Source: GCA-2730975 sp964576585
GTDB lineage: Bacteria; Verrucomicrobiota; Verrucomicrobiia; Opitutales; Seribacteraceae
Reading direction: 5' to 3'
Length of the DNA stretch: 64,000 nt
NCBI GenBank assembly: GCA_964576585.1
Contig: CAZNWO010000001.1
Coordinates: 10,849-74,848, forward strand
Within the stretch, counting starts at the first letter, position 1; each line of letters starts with the position of its first letter. Position numbers and translations under genes: made by a program. The notes under the pieces are model-generated. The model worked only from the letters and a program-made list of their open reading frames with translations. It was not told where the DNA came from and made no database searches. Shown here in pieces: positions 8,560 through 17,344 of this stretch.

Positions 8560-10914
8560 TTAAGGATTCCAGGCAACGGTATTCTCCTGATCCGCCAACC
8601 AATCCGCCAAATCCTTAGGGTTTCTTAGCACGACAGCATCGCGACAATCGGGAGTCAGCAGATCCCTGTAGGCACTTTGGGCAAAGCGTCTACAGTGAAG
8701 CACAACCTTTGCCCTATGCCCGGGAGCCCTGACCAATCTTCCGAGGGCTTGGTTCACCTTGCGAATACCCGGTATCAAGTAGGTCTTGCGAAACGCCTCG
8801 TCTCGATTCTTTGCAACAATGGATTCCATCTTCGCCTCACGCAAGGAGTTTACCTCCGGCAATGCGGGACCGACGATCATTGCTCGATCTACCATCCCTC
8901 CAAGAGAATCTATGCCTTCTGAAAAAACGCTTCCCAAGACAAGAAATAAAGCTTGGGACGCAGGCAATGAAGTTTCGAGAAATTCGTTTGCTTCCCTCAA
9001 GCCGCGAAAACGAGGCTGAAGCACAACCTTCGTCTTTGGATGCCTCACAAGCAGTCGATCTAAAACCTTTTCGGCATAAGAAAAGGATGGGAAAAAAATC
9101 ACTGCGGGGGATTGCCCGGCTTGGATCAATGTCTGTGCAGCATTCACGGTATCGTCGAGGTAATGTTCGCGAGTCGCAAACCGAGTGTCGGCACTACAGT
9201 CAATCGCTGTCTTCAAGGAACCTTTTCGCCATGGGGCAGAGCCTTGTGACACTTGGAATTCCTCAGTATCCAGGCCCATGCCAGCCGCAAAGTCAGAAAA
9301 CGGCGACAAGGTGGCTGAGGTTAGCAAGCACATGCCGAATGCACGTAGCTCAGCAGCCAAATGAGTGGAAGAGTCTAAACACGCCACCTCAACAGACTGA
9401 TTTTCGGGTGACCAAAAATGCACGGGCATGGAATCTTTCTCCAGCAAACTAGATGCCTCGGAAAAGAGCCACAGGTTTTCCAGTAGGTTGGGTGGAGCTT
9501 GTTCCCACGGCAATGGGCCTTGCTGTACCGTTCGGGCAATCGAATCGACGAAATCAGAAGCCTTGTAAGTCTCGTCCGCATCCAACACTTGATTCTTCTT
9601 TAGTGGTTCCAGAAAATCCATCCACTCGGTCAATGTTCGGGTCAATGCCCGAAAACCCCGATGTCGGTTGAGGAAATCAACTACTTTCATGGCATCCGAC
9701 ATGCAAAATCGGGGGGAAAGACAAGACGCAACGCGACCAGAAAGATTATGGGCTTCGTCAATAAGCAAAAGCGTCCGAGCGGGAGAATAATCGCCCATAT
9801 CACCCAATAAGCCCGAACTGCCTGGATGAAAAACATAATTGAAGTCACCCACAACGACATCGGCAAAGGGCAGGGCAGAACGAATTATTTCATAGGGGGG
9901 GATTCTGAGTCGGTTCGCTTCACGCACTAAGCTATCCTCGGGAATGGTTCCTTCTTTGAAGAGGCTGAGTAACGAATGGGAAGAGTATTCTGCATTTCGA
10001 GAAATTTGATTGTGATGATAGTCCTCAAAGCCTGAATTTCGTTCATACTTACTTCTCAGGCAAAGAAACCTAAGTCCATCTCGTCCGGGAGACATTCTCT
10101 GCAGGGTTCTCAGAACTTCGTTTTGTCCAGTGGATTTGCCGGTAAGGTAAAGGATTCTGTCGCAAAAACCATCTCGCATACGATCCAGTGCCCAGGAAAG
10201 AATAATTCCTGTTTTCCCAAAACCCGTAGGGGCTTCGAAAAAAGTTATCGGGGTCAGAGATGATACCTTTTTCAGAGAATGAAGAGTCTCGACCTGTCCT
10301 TCACGCCATGAGTCGTAAGGTGGGTTGAATTTAAATTGGGTGCGCCGCTTTTGGCTTGCTCGTCTTTCCTCCAAAAAATCGAGCAGCAGCAGCAGCTTGT
10401 TTTCGAAAGCCTCCATGTCTTCGGTGACATGAGGTACATTCTGGACGAAACCTCCTCCAGAAACATCTGCAAACACCAATTCACCCTCAATCGTTTTACT
10501 GGAATTTTCGGGAAGAAGGAGCAGCAAGGCAAGATAGGCGGAAAGTTGAACAAAATAATGAGGAAATTTTTCTCGAAGGGCATCCTCGTTGGCCGGAAGC
10601 GGAAAAAAGGTGGTCTTTAATTCACTAACGCACAAACTTTGTTGGGCTGACGACAGTTTGTCGATTCGCCCCTCGACTTCTATGGTCCAGCCCGATCTCA
10701 GAAAAACTCCTCGAACCGGGACCTCGTGCGATACCTCCAGATCTCTTGAGACTTGTGATTCGGAATCCGTGCGAAAGGCTTCATGCCATTTGCGACCAAG
10801 TTCAGCTCTCCAAAGGCCTGGCGACGGGCCCATCTGTGGTTTTGGACCGAGGCCGAAATCCGCAAGTTCTCCTGCGCTTAGGCTCGCCCGTCGCTCTCCC
10901 GGAAAAATCCGCAT
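8560..10914 (-). CDS. PD-(D/E)XK nuclease fused to XPD/Rad3 (DinG-like) DNA helicase
   Basis: 784 residues in two parts. Residues ~60-135 carry a RecB/Cas4-type nuclease signature: GRID with D85, SELK with E98 and K100, and QLSAY (~123-127). The rest is a superfamily 2 Rad3/DinG helicase: Walker A EAPTGFGKT (227-235), IDEAH (385-389), motif V GSVFSEGID and motif VI QALGRLVR. XPD and DinG normally carry four cysteines for a 4Fe-4S cluster between motifs I and II. Here that stretch has one cysteine (C285), so the cluster seems absent. A role in processing branched or resected DNA is inference. The gene lies 18 bases after the HAD gene and two bases before pyrR, hence in the same operon. Confidence 0.85.
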   Translation of the reverse strand: MRIFPGERRASLSAGELADFGLGPKPQMGPSPGLWRAELGRKWHEAFRTDSESQVSRDLEVSHEVPVRGVFLRSGWTIEVEGRIDKLSSAQQSLCVSELKTTFFPLPANEDALREKFPHYFVQLSAYLALLLLLPENSSKTIEGELVFADVSGGGFVQNVPHVTEDMEAFENKLLLLLDFLEERRASQKRRTQFKFNPPYDSWREGQVETLHSLKKVSSLTPITFFEAPTGFGKTGIILSWALDRMRDGFCDRILYLTGKSTGQNEVLRTLQRMSPGRDGLRFLCLRSKYERNSGFEDYHHNQISRNAEYSSHSLLSLFKEGTIPEDSLVREANRLRIPPYEIIRSALPFADVVVGDFNYVFHPGSSGLLGDMGDYSPARTLLLIDEAHNLSGRVASCLSPRFCMSDAMKVVDFLNRHRGFRALTRTLTEWMDFLEPLKKNQVLDADETYKASDFVDSIARTVQQGPLPWEQAPPNLLENLWLFSEASSLLEKDSMPVHFWSPENQSVEVACLDSSTHLAAELRAFGMCLLTSATLSPFSDFAAGMGLDTEEFQVSQGSAPWRKGSLKTAIDCSADTRFATREHYLDDTVNAAQTLIQAGQSPAVIFFPSFSYAEKVLDRLLVRHPKTKVVLQPRFRGLREANEFLETSLPASQALFLVLGSVFSEGIDSLGGMVDRAMIVGPALPEVNSLREAKMESIVAKNRDEAFRKTYLIPGIRKVNQALGRLVRAPGHRAKVVLHCRRFAQSAYRDLLTPDCRDAVVLRNPKDLADWLADQENTVAWNP

Positions 10915-10932
10915 GACGGGAAAGGGTTGAAA

Positions 10933-11961
10933 TTATTCGAAAAGGGTCTCTTGGCGAGGGATGCCGTTAGAGCCCTCATCATTTTCCTGCCGGGGCAAGT
11001 GCTTGGGCGGGTCGGATGAACGGGACTTTAGGGCGTTCTCTCGCTTCAGAACCATCTCGCGACAAATATCGGCAACTTTTTGCCTCAGCCAAAGACCAGT
11101 TGAAGACTCTGGGCGATAGTCCGCAGGTCCGTTGTTGTGGACACGACCCATCTCCACGAGGCGACAGGTTTGCTCGAATTCTTTTTCATTTGCGGGGTCA
11201 TATACGGCATAGGTTCTGCCGCCCCATTGCTTGACGACTGCAAAAACGGGGACATCGCTGGGGCCATCGGCAACATAGATCATTTGATCAAAAGGAACGC
11301 GTCGATCCTCATGTGACATGAAGGAATTGACCTCGATCGCAGGATTCTTGTTTGAACCCTTGTTTATTTCAAAAATGTAACGAGTCTTGATGGTATTGTC
11401 GACTACCATGCCAATTTGTGAAATTTCTGGTTCAAGCGGCAGCGAAAGCTCAGTCTGTAGAGAATAGTTGGGAGGCAAAGGCGACTCAATGAATTCACAA
11501 GCAAAAATATCCTCTACATGAGGGGCTATCTTGCTGCCACGTATCATGTGGGTTAGTCCCGTGCTGATGACGTAGTGTTCGAGCCTGAAGTCATGCCCAG
11601 CGAACTCTTCGGATTGAGGAACCTTGGAGAGAGCGCCAAAGAAATTCGGCAAGCCAGGGCAAAACTGAAGTTCGGAACCTAGATCGACAAGCCTGTCATT
11701 GGTCAAACCACGAAGAGGGCCATTCTTTACATAACTGAGAAGATGATTCAGGTAGATAGTGTCTGCGGAAACAGACAATCCTCTTCTGGAGTAAATGTCG
11801 GGAAGGTCATTAACCTCACGCCAAAAAAGGTTTTCATCGATTCCATAAGCCTCAAACAAGGGAGTCTGCATGTAGCCAGGTATCAGCGTCTTGTCGAAAT
11901 CCCAAACGCAAGCAATTACGTTTTGACCGTAGACCCGACCATTTCCGTGAGCAGATTTCAT
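10933..11961 (-). CDS. HAD-superfamily phosphatase-like protein
   Basis: 342 residues. Haloacid dehalogenase motifs are visible: motif I VWDFDKTL (~18-25) with the nucleophile and acid/base aspartates, motif II ISTG (~138) and motif III/IV YVADGPSDVPVF (~237) with the two magnesium-binding aspartates. The large helical cap between motifs I and II and the DGPSD form resemble the phosphoserine-phosphatase-like branch, but the substrate cannot be named. The C-terminal ~45 residues are polar and probably disordered. It is the first gene of the operon that continues through the helicase and pyr genes, and is divergent from prfA with only 56 bases between the starts. Confidence 0.82.
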   Translation of the reverse strand: MKSAHGNGRVYGQNVIACVWDFDKTLIPGYMQTPLFEAYGIDENLFWREVNDLPDIYSRRGLSVSADTIYLNHLLSYVKNGPLRGLTNDRLVDLGSELQFCPGLPNFFGALSKVPQSEEFAGHDFRLEHYVISTGLTHMIRGSKIAPHVEDIFACEFIESPLPPNYSLQTELSLPLEPEISQIGMVVDNTIKTRYIFEINKGSNKNPAIEVNSFMSHEDRRVPFDQMIYVADGPSDVPVFAVVKQWGGRTYAVYDPANEKEFEQTCRLVEMGRVHNNGPADYRPESSTGLWLRQKVADICREMVLKRENALKSRSSDPPKHLPRQENDEGSNGIPRQETLFE

Positions 11962-12017
11962 AAACCTTTACCCTTGCGCCGGAAAAGCTTTCGAGCAACT
12001 ATCAAATAAACCCAAAG

Positions 12018-13097
12018 ATGCTGGAAATACCTGATGTAGAACCATTCCGCAAACGTCATGCGGAACTGGAAAATGAGCTGGCGAATCCGGATGTTTTCAA
12101 GGACAGTCGCCGGGCGGCAACCCTTTCTCGAGACCATAGGAGGCTGGAAACCCTATTGGGTCTGGCAGATAAAATTTCAACGGCGGAAAATTCTCTCCGC
12201 GACAACAAGCTGTTGCTTGATGATGAGGAGCTGGGAGAGATTGCAGCTGAGGAAATTGAGATTTTGGAGGAAGAATTGCCTAAAATTAAGGAACAGTTCC
12301 TCTTCACCATGATTCCTCCCGAAGAGGGGGATGAGCGAGACACCATCATCGAGATTCGGGCTGGTGCAGGCGGAGACGAAGCCTCTCTCTTTGCCTCAGA
12401 CCTTTTCAGAATGTATTGTCGTTTTGCTGAGGAAAAAAGCTGGTCAATCGAACGCCTTGGAGAAAGCCCCTCGGAGACAGGAGGATACAAGGAAATCGTC
12501 TTCGCGATTAAGGGAGAAGAGGTTTTCGCCAAGCTAAAGTTCGAAAGCGGAGTGCATCGCGTACAACGAGTTCCCGTGACGGAAACCAATGGTCGAATCC
12601 ATACTTCTACCGCTACGGTCGCCGTCCTTCCGGAAGCAGAAGAAGTGGATGTCGATATTGACCAGAGTGAGCTTGAAATAAGCATATGCCGAGCGAGTGG
12701 TCCTGGTGGGCAAGGAGTAAACACTACTGACTCGGCAGTACAAATTCTTCACAAGCCAAGCGGGCTAACCGTATATTGCGCAGACGAAAGGTCGCAGCTC
12801 AAGAACAAGAACAAGGCCATGACTGTTCTCAGAGCCAGACTGCTCCAGCTGAAGCGAGAAGAGGAACACGAAAAATATGCCCAGAAAAGACGCAATCAAA
12901 TTGGAACGGGCGACAGGAGCGAAAGAATCAGAACCTATAATTTTCCTCAAAGTAGAATGACGGACCACAGGATTGGGCTGACGACCAGAAACCTGAATGA
13001 AATCATGGACGGAAAGCTCGACGAGGTTCTCCAAGCCCTTGTGAAGGAAGACAGGCAACTCAGGTTGGAGGAAATTGCCGCTCAACAAGCATCTTGA
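12018..13097 (+). CDS. prfA: Peptide chain release factor 1
   Basis: Recognises UAA and UAG in the ribosomal A site and triggers peptide release. The 359 residues are the normal length. The catalytic GGQ is in SGPGGQGVN (~228). The codon-recognising P-x-T tripeptide is PVT in QRVPVTETNGRIHTS (~182). The conserved RAGAGGDEASLFA segment of domain 2 is present. The stop codon TGA overlaps a potential TTG of prmC, and the methyltransferase that modifies the GGQ glutamine is encoded directly after it, as in many bacteria. Confidence 0.97.
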   Translation: MLEIPDVEPFRKRHAELENELANPDVFKDSRRAATLSRDHRRLETLLGLADKISTAENSLRDNKLLLDDEELGEIAAEEIEILEEELPKIKEQFLFTMIPPEEGDERDTIIEIRAGAGGDEASLFASDLFRMYCRFAEEKSWSIERLGESPSETGGYKEIVFAIKGEEVFAKLKFESGVHRVQRVPVTETNGRIHTSTATVAVLPEAEEVDVDIDQSELEISICRASGPGGQGVNTTDSAVQILHKPSGLTVYCADERSQLKNKNKAMTVLRARLLQLKREEEHEKYAQKRRNQIGTGDRSERIRTYNFPQSRMTDHRIGLTTRNLNEIMDGKLDEVLQALVKEDRQLRLEEIAAQQAS

Positions 13098-13102
13098 GGG
13101 AG

Positions 13103-13972
13103 ATGCTTACGATTCTAGAGGTTATTCGAAAGTCCACCGAATTTCTTCATAAGGCAGAAGTCCCGAATGCTCGGCTGGATGCTGAGTGGATTATTTCCCA
13201 CTGCCTGAACATGGGAAGGATGGATTTGTACCTTCAGTTCGAAAGACCGCTCGAAGAGGAAAAGCTATGTGAAATGCGAGGCATGATCACAAGAAGGAGT
13301 AAGAGAGAACCTCTTCAGCATATTTTGGGGCATGTTACATTTGCCGATTTGAGGCTAACTTGTGACAAACGCTCTTTAATACCAAGGCCCGAGACCGAGG
13401 AACTCGTGGAAATTATATTAACCATTACTAGAAAAGGTTCTCCCGAAAAAGTTCTTGATTTGGGAACGGGCTCAGGAGCCTTGGCATTGGCTTTAGCCAA
13501 AGCGTTTCCCTCCGCCCAGATAGTTGCGACGGATATTTCAGAAAGGGCACTCGAGCTTGCCATCGAGAATGCCAATGCAAACAATCTATCTGGACGAGTA
13601 GAATTCCTTTCCTCCGACTGGTTTGAGGGATTGCCGCGAATGACTGAAGGTTTTGACTTAATTGTTTCAAATCCACCATACTTATCGGAAGAGGAATGGG
13701 AATCGACCGAACCTGAGGTCAAACGATACGACCCCAAAAAAGCACTGGTTTCAGGGGAAGGTGGATCCCGAGACTTGCAGAAAATCCTAAGGGACTCCGA
13801 ACAGTATTTAAATCCTCAAGGCTGGCTTGCAATGGAGACTGGCGAGTACCATCACGAGGAATTAGCCAATACTGCGAAAGCCATCGGCTATGAGAAGATC
13901 TTGAAGAAAAAGGACTTGGCGGGGAGACCTCGCTTCTTCTTGGCGAAACGGGCGGAGGTTTGTAAGCGCTGA
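13103..13972 (+). CDS. prmC: Release factor glutamine N5-methyltransferase
   Basis: Methylates the glutamine of the GGQ motif in RF1/RF2 using S-adenosylmethionine, raising termination efficiency. It has an N-terminal helical domain (~1-80), a SAM-binding loop VLDLGTGSGALAL (~115), an acidic strand VATDIS, and the substrate-binding VSNPPYL (~190) that holds the glutamine. About 289 residues. I prefer the ATG at 13103. A TTG at 13094, overlapping the prfA stop, is an alternative adding three residues, and the GAGGGAG between them could serve either. It converges on the tail-specific protease gene with eight bases between stop codons. Confidence 0.95.
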   Translation: MLTILEVIRKSTEFLHKAEVPNARLDAEWIISHCLNMGRMDLYLQFERPLEEEKLCEMRGMITRRSKREPLQHILGHVTFADLRLTCDKRSLIPRPETEELVEIILTITRKGSPEKVLDLGTGSGALALALAKAFPSAQIVATDISERALELAIENANANNLSGRVEFLSSDWFEGLPRMTEGFDLIVSNPPYLSEEEWESTEPEVKRYDPKKALVSGEGGSRDLQKILRDSEQYLNPQGWLAMETGEYHHEELANTAKAIGYEKILKKKDLAGRPRFFLAKRAEVCKR

Positions 13973-13980
13973 GGTGGTAT

Positions 13981-16248
13981 TTAAGACTCCTTCTTGGGGT
14001 CTTTTTCGCTCTTTGCAACCTTGGCGGAATCCGCCCGAATCTGAATCCAGTCGGACATGATTCGAAGACTTTCGTGAAGTCGTATGTCCAAATCTGTCGG
14101 AGAATCCATTTTTTCGGCAATTCCTTCGTCCTCGACCTTTTCTCCCCGCACCTCTCGTGAGCGTCGATCTTGGTTGCGTACGACCTCCAGACGGATTCGT
14201 TTGGAAGGAAAGGATTTGTCGGCCAAGAGCTTCATTTTCTCGTTAAGTTGCTTGCTAAACGACTCGTCCTTGGCCTTATCTGACAAACGTTGGGCCAAGT
14301 TGAGGGAAAATTCCTTTTGCTCTCTTTTGCCTTTGTACCAATCAACGTTTGTCTGGAGATGAGAAAACTCCTCCTCGTCTTTCTGGCGCTTCTGGCTGGA
14401 ATCAAGAAGGCGCTTGAGGTTGTCGGGCACAATCCTAAATTCCTGTGCAGGCCTACGATAATTAACGGCAGGAATTTCGTCCCACTCCATAGCATGCGGA
14501 AGGTCTGCTTCTCCAATCGGCAAAAACTCGTTAATCGAGGCCATGGAAATGTCTGAGGTAACCCCAACGTTTTGGGTGCTCGTACCAAGAGGAAGGTAGT
14601 ATTTCTGAATAGTAATTTTGGCTGCGCTGCGCTTTTTTGTCTTAACGGCATAGAGGTAGGGTGCATTCATCTCGATCATGGACTGAACGGTTCCTTTGCC
14701 ATGAGTGGACTTATCCCCAATGATGAGGGCTCGCTTGTGGTTTTGCAGAGCTCCTGCAACAATTTCTGATGCCGAGGCACTATATCGGGACACCAACAAT
14801 GCAAGGGGACCTTCCCAGATGATCTTGGGATCAAAGTCAAATTTCTTGCGGATTTTTCCGCTCGTGTCTTTTACCTGAACAACGGGACCCCTGGAAATAA
14901 ACAAGCCCGCCAAACTAACGGCCTCGCTAAGAAATCCCCCCCCGTTGCGTCGCAAATCCAGAACGATTCCCTGTACACCCAACTCCTTGAGTTTGCCGAC
15001 CAACTCCTCGACGTCATCGGAAGCCTTTGCCTTTGCCTCGCCTGGAGCGGCCCCGTAGAAAGATGGCAACATGATGACGCCAACAGGCAGGGTGCGATCT
15101 CCTTCGGGGGAAGGCACCTCGTGAATGGTGGCGGAAGCTAGGTTGGCAGTCAGCTTGATGCGGTCTCGAGTGATACGAACCGTCTTCCGGTCAGTGGGGT
15201 TTTTTCCAGGTTTAATGAAAAGCCTTACTACGGTATTCTTGGGTCCCTTGATGAGTTCAACTATCTTGCTGAGTTTCATGTCGACCACATCCACGTACTC
15301 TCCTTCTCCTTGAGCAACCTTCAGAATGACGTCTTCAGGTTCAAGCTCACGACTGGCTTCCGCAGGCCCCCCCGGCAACAATTCCTTGATGGTGCAAAAC
15401 CCATCCTCGTCGGTAAGAACCGCCCCGATGCCAACGAAAGTATTGTGCATGGACTGATTGAACTTATCTCGTTCCTTAATGTTGAGGAACGTCGTGTGGG
15501 GATCAAACATCTGCGTAAGGGCCGTGAGGTAAATCTCTTGCACGTCGGAAGCCTCGAATTCCCTGATGTTCTTGTCCCAGCGCTCGTACCTTTTGGACAA
15601 GCGTTTGCGGGCCTCGCTCAAATAGGTATCCAGTTTTTCTTCCTTGGGCAATTCGGGGGATTCGCTCACGTCGGTTGAGTTTTCATCCCCTCCGACCTTG
15701 ATTTGATTGAGCACCTCAGCCAACATCTCATACTTGAGTCGCTTCTCCCAAATTTCATTGGCTTCCTCGTCGTTTTTGGCCCACGGCAATTTTTCCCTGT
15801 CGGGAACAAACGTTTCATTCTCATCGAACTTAAAGTCGCCCTTGAGGCGCTGCAGTACCCAACTCAAACGAGCTACCGCCCTGGTTCTGTAGTCGTTGTA
15901 AATCCGAAACCCCGGGAACAGATTGCCTTGCTTGAGGTAAGTGGCGATAGTTGGAACAAAGTCCTTGAGGTATTTGTCGCGGTCGCCCTGGAGAAAATAG
16001 AGACGCTGCCGATCAAGCCTTTTCATGTAGGTTTCGAGAAATTCCTCGGGGTTTACCTTTTCAACGGAAACCTTGCTGTAGTGTGCTCGCTGGAGAGCTT
16101 GGGCAAGCCAACTGGCCTCTACCTGCATGAGCTTGCTTGGTTCCAGCTCTTTGGGCTTTGCGGAAGCGTTTTCATCGGCACTCAAAAAAGACTGAGCGGG
16201 AAGCAGCGTAAGAGCGAGTGCGACAAGAAGGTTGGAAAGGTGTTTCAT
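13981..16248 (-). CDS. prc: Tail-specific (C-terminal processing) periplasmic protease, S41
   Basis: 755 residues, starting from the ATG at 16248 just after a TTG. The first ~25 residues are a signal peptide (NLLVALALTLLPAQSFLSA), so it is exported. A Tsp-type N-terminal helical domain (~35-230) is followed by a PDZ domain (~240-340: GIGAVLTDEDGFC, LLPGGPAEAS). The S41 core contains the nucleophile in YSASASEIVAG (~478) and the general-base lysine in HGKGTVQ (~507). The C-terminal tail matches the long Tsp/Prc form of Gram-negatives rather than short CtpA. Prc trims or degrades periplasmic proteins by C-terminal recognition, often tuning peptidoglycan hydrolases. It is downstream of the rhomboid gene on the same strand. 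Confidence 0.94.
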   Translation of the reverse strand: MKHLSNLLVALALTLLPAQSFLSADENASAKPKELEPSKLMQVEASWLAQALQRAHYSKVSVEKVNPEEFLETYMKRLDRQRLYFLQGDRDKYLKDFVPTIATYLKQGNLFPGFRIYNDYRTRAVARLSWVLQRLKGDFKFDENETFVPDREKLPWAKNDEEANEIWEKRLKYEMLAEVLNQIKVGGDENSTDVSESPELPKEEKLDTYLSEARKRLSKRYERWDKNIREFEASDVQEIYLTALTQMFDPHTTFLNIKERDKFNQSMHNTFVGIGAVLTDEDGFCTIKELLPGGPAEASRELEPEDVILKVAQGEGEYVDVVDMKLSKIVELIKGPKNTVVRLFIKPGKNPTDRKTVRITRDRIKLTANLASATIHEVPSPEGDRTLPVGVIMLPSFYGAAPGEAKAKASDDVEELVGKLKELGVQGIVLDLRRNGGGFLSEAVSLAGLFISRGPVVQVKDTSGKIRKKFDFDPKIIWEGPLALLVSRYSASASEIVAGALQNHKRALIIGDKSTHGKGTVQSMIEMNAPYLYAVKTKKRSAAKITIQKYYLPLGTSTQNVGVTSDISMASINEFLPIGEADLPHAMEWDEIPAVNYRRPAQEFRIVPDNLKRLLDSSQKRQKDEEEFSHLQTNVDWYKGKREQKEFSLNLAQRLSDKAKDESFSKQLNEKMKLLADKSFPSKRIRLEVVRNQDRRSREVRGEKVEDEGIAEKMDSPTDLDIRLHESLRIMSDWIQIRADSAKVAKSEKDPKKES

Positions 16249-16349
16249 CAAGAAAAGTTGGCGGGGATAGGCGTTCGGTTAAGTTTAAATCAAAATTACT
16301 TGAAAGGCATGTTTGGTGTTCCGGCAACGACAATGTATGGTCTTTGCGA

Positions 16350-17231
16350 TCATTTGCCCAAGTGGCTCTTGGCTTTATCCAAAGTCCGCTTTTCCTCAAC
16401 GGTAAGGGATCCAAAGCCCTTGTCGTTGATTTTATCTAAAATCCGATCCACTTCTTGCTGCACGATTTGGCGATCGTCAAGGTTGACTGAGTAACCAGTC
16501 GGAGTAGCTACCTTGCGAGGGGGCTTCGAGGGCTTGAGCCATGAAGGCCTCTGGATGCGAGGTCGTCGGACCGCGCGCCCAAATTGTCCCTTCTTCATAT
16601 AGCCAAAGAAGAATAGGCCCGCCAACATTCCACCGAGGTGGGCCGAATGAGCAACACCTCCCATTCCCTTGAGCTCGGAAAAGAGAAACCCGTAGGTCTC
16701 GATTCCCAAAAGGCCCCAAAGGATCCACTTCGGCTTTAGGGTGCATGGCAGCACGAAGAAAAGAAGCAGAGTTATAGGTTGATCGGGGCGACGAAGGCAA
16801 AAGGTGGTCAGGAAAGACATTGCGATCGCCGAAGCACCCACCAGTGCACTTCCCGACATGTTGAAAAGGAACCAAAGCAATGCTCCGGAGACGGCTCCTG
16901 CCAACGCCAACCAGGCCATCATGGTAGAGCCAATGTCTGCCTCAAGGGCACGTCCAATGAAAAAAATCGCCAACAAGTTGAGCACCAAATGCCAAGCCCC
17001 TTCATGCAAAAAGGCATAAGTCGCTAAAGTCCAGATTTTCCCAACAAGCAATCCCTCGGGAGTAAAGGCGGTCCAATCAAAAAACATCTCGTTGGAGACG
17101 CGGCTACCCAATGCCTCCACAAAGCTCTGCAGGACGAAACATGCTATCAGGGCGATCAGCAGCGGCTTAAGGAACCCTCCGGAACCTGCGCCAAAGCTCG
17201 GGGACCTCATGTATGGCCTGTCGTAAAGCAT
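16350..17231 (-). CDS. Rhomboid-family intramembrane protein, probable serine protease
   Basis: 293 residues with about six membrane segments (18-40, 60-85, 92-125 and later) and a soluble basic C-terminal ~85 residues. Family landmarks are the HEGAWHLVLNLL motif in TM2 (H-x4-H-x3-N), the serine in GASAIA (~137) and the histidine in AHLGG (~193). The serine is normally in GxSG; here the residue after Ser is Ala, so the motif reads GASA. That may be tolerated or may mean altered activity. Rhomboids cleave membrane proteins within or near the bilayer; the substrate is unknown. It sits between rarA and prc on the same strand with ~100-base gaps. Confidence 0.85.
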   Translation of the reverse strand: MLYDRPYMRSPSFGAGSGGFLKPLLIALIACFVLQSFVEALGSRVSNEMFFDWTAFTPEGLLVGKIWTLATYAFLHEGAWHLVLNLLAIFFIGRALEADIGSTMMAWLALAGAVSGALLWFLFNMSGSALVGASAIAMSFLTTFCLRRPDQPITLLLFFVLPCTLKPKWILWGLLGIETYGFLFSELKGMGGVAHSAHLGGMLAGLFFFGYMKKGQFGRAVRRPRIQRPSWLKPSKPPRKVATPTGYSVNLDDRQIVQQEVDRILDKINDKGFGSLTVEEKRTLDKAKSHLGK

Positions 17232-17344
17232 CGTGTATGATTAAAAATTGGTAAATCTAGAAGCCCAGAGAGCCTATGTAATATAATATATCGTGCCTGC
17301 AAAGGCAAAAGGCAACCTTTAGAAATTGCAGGCGACAGAGGGAA

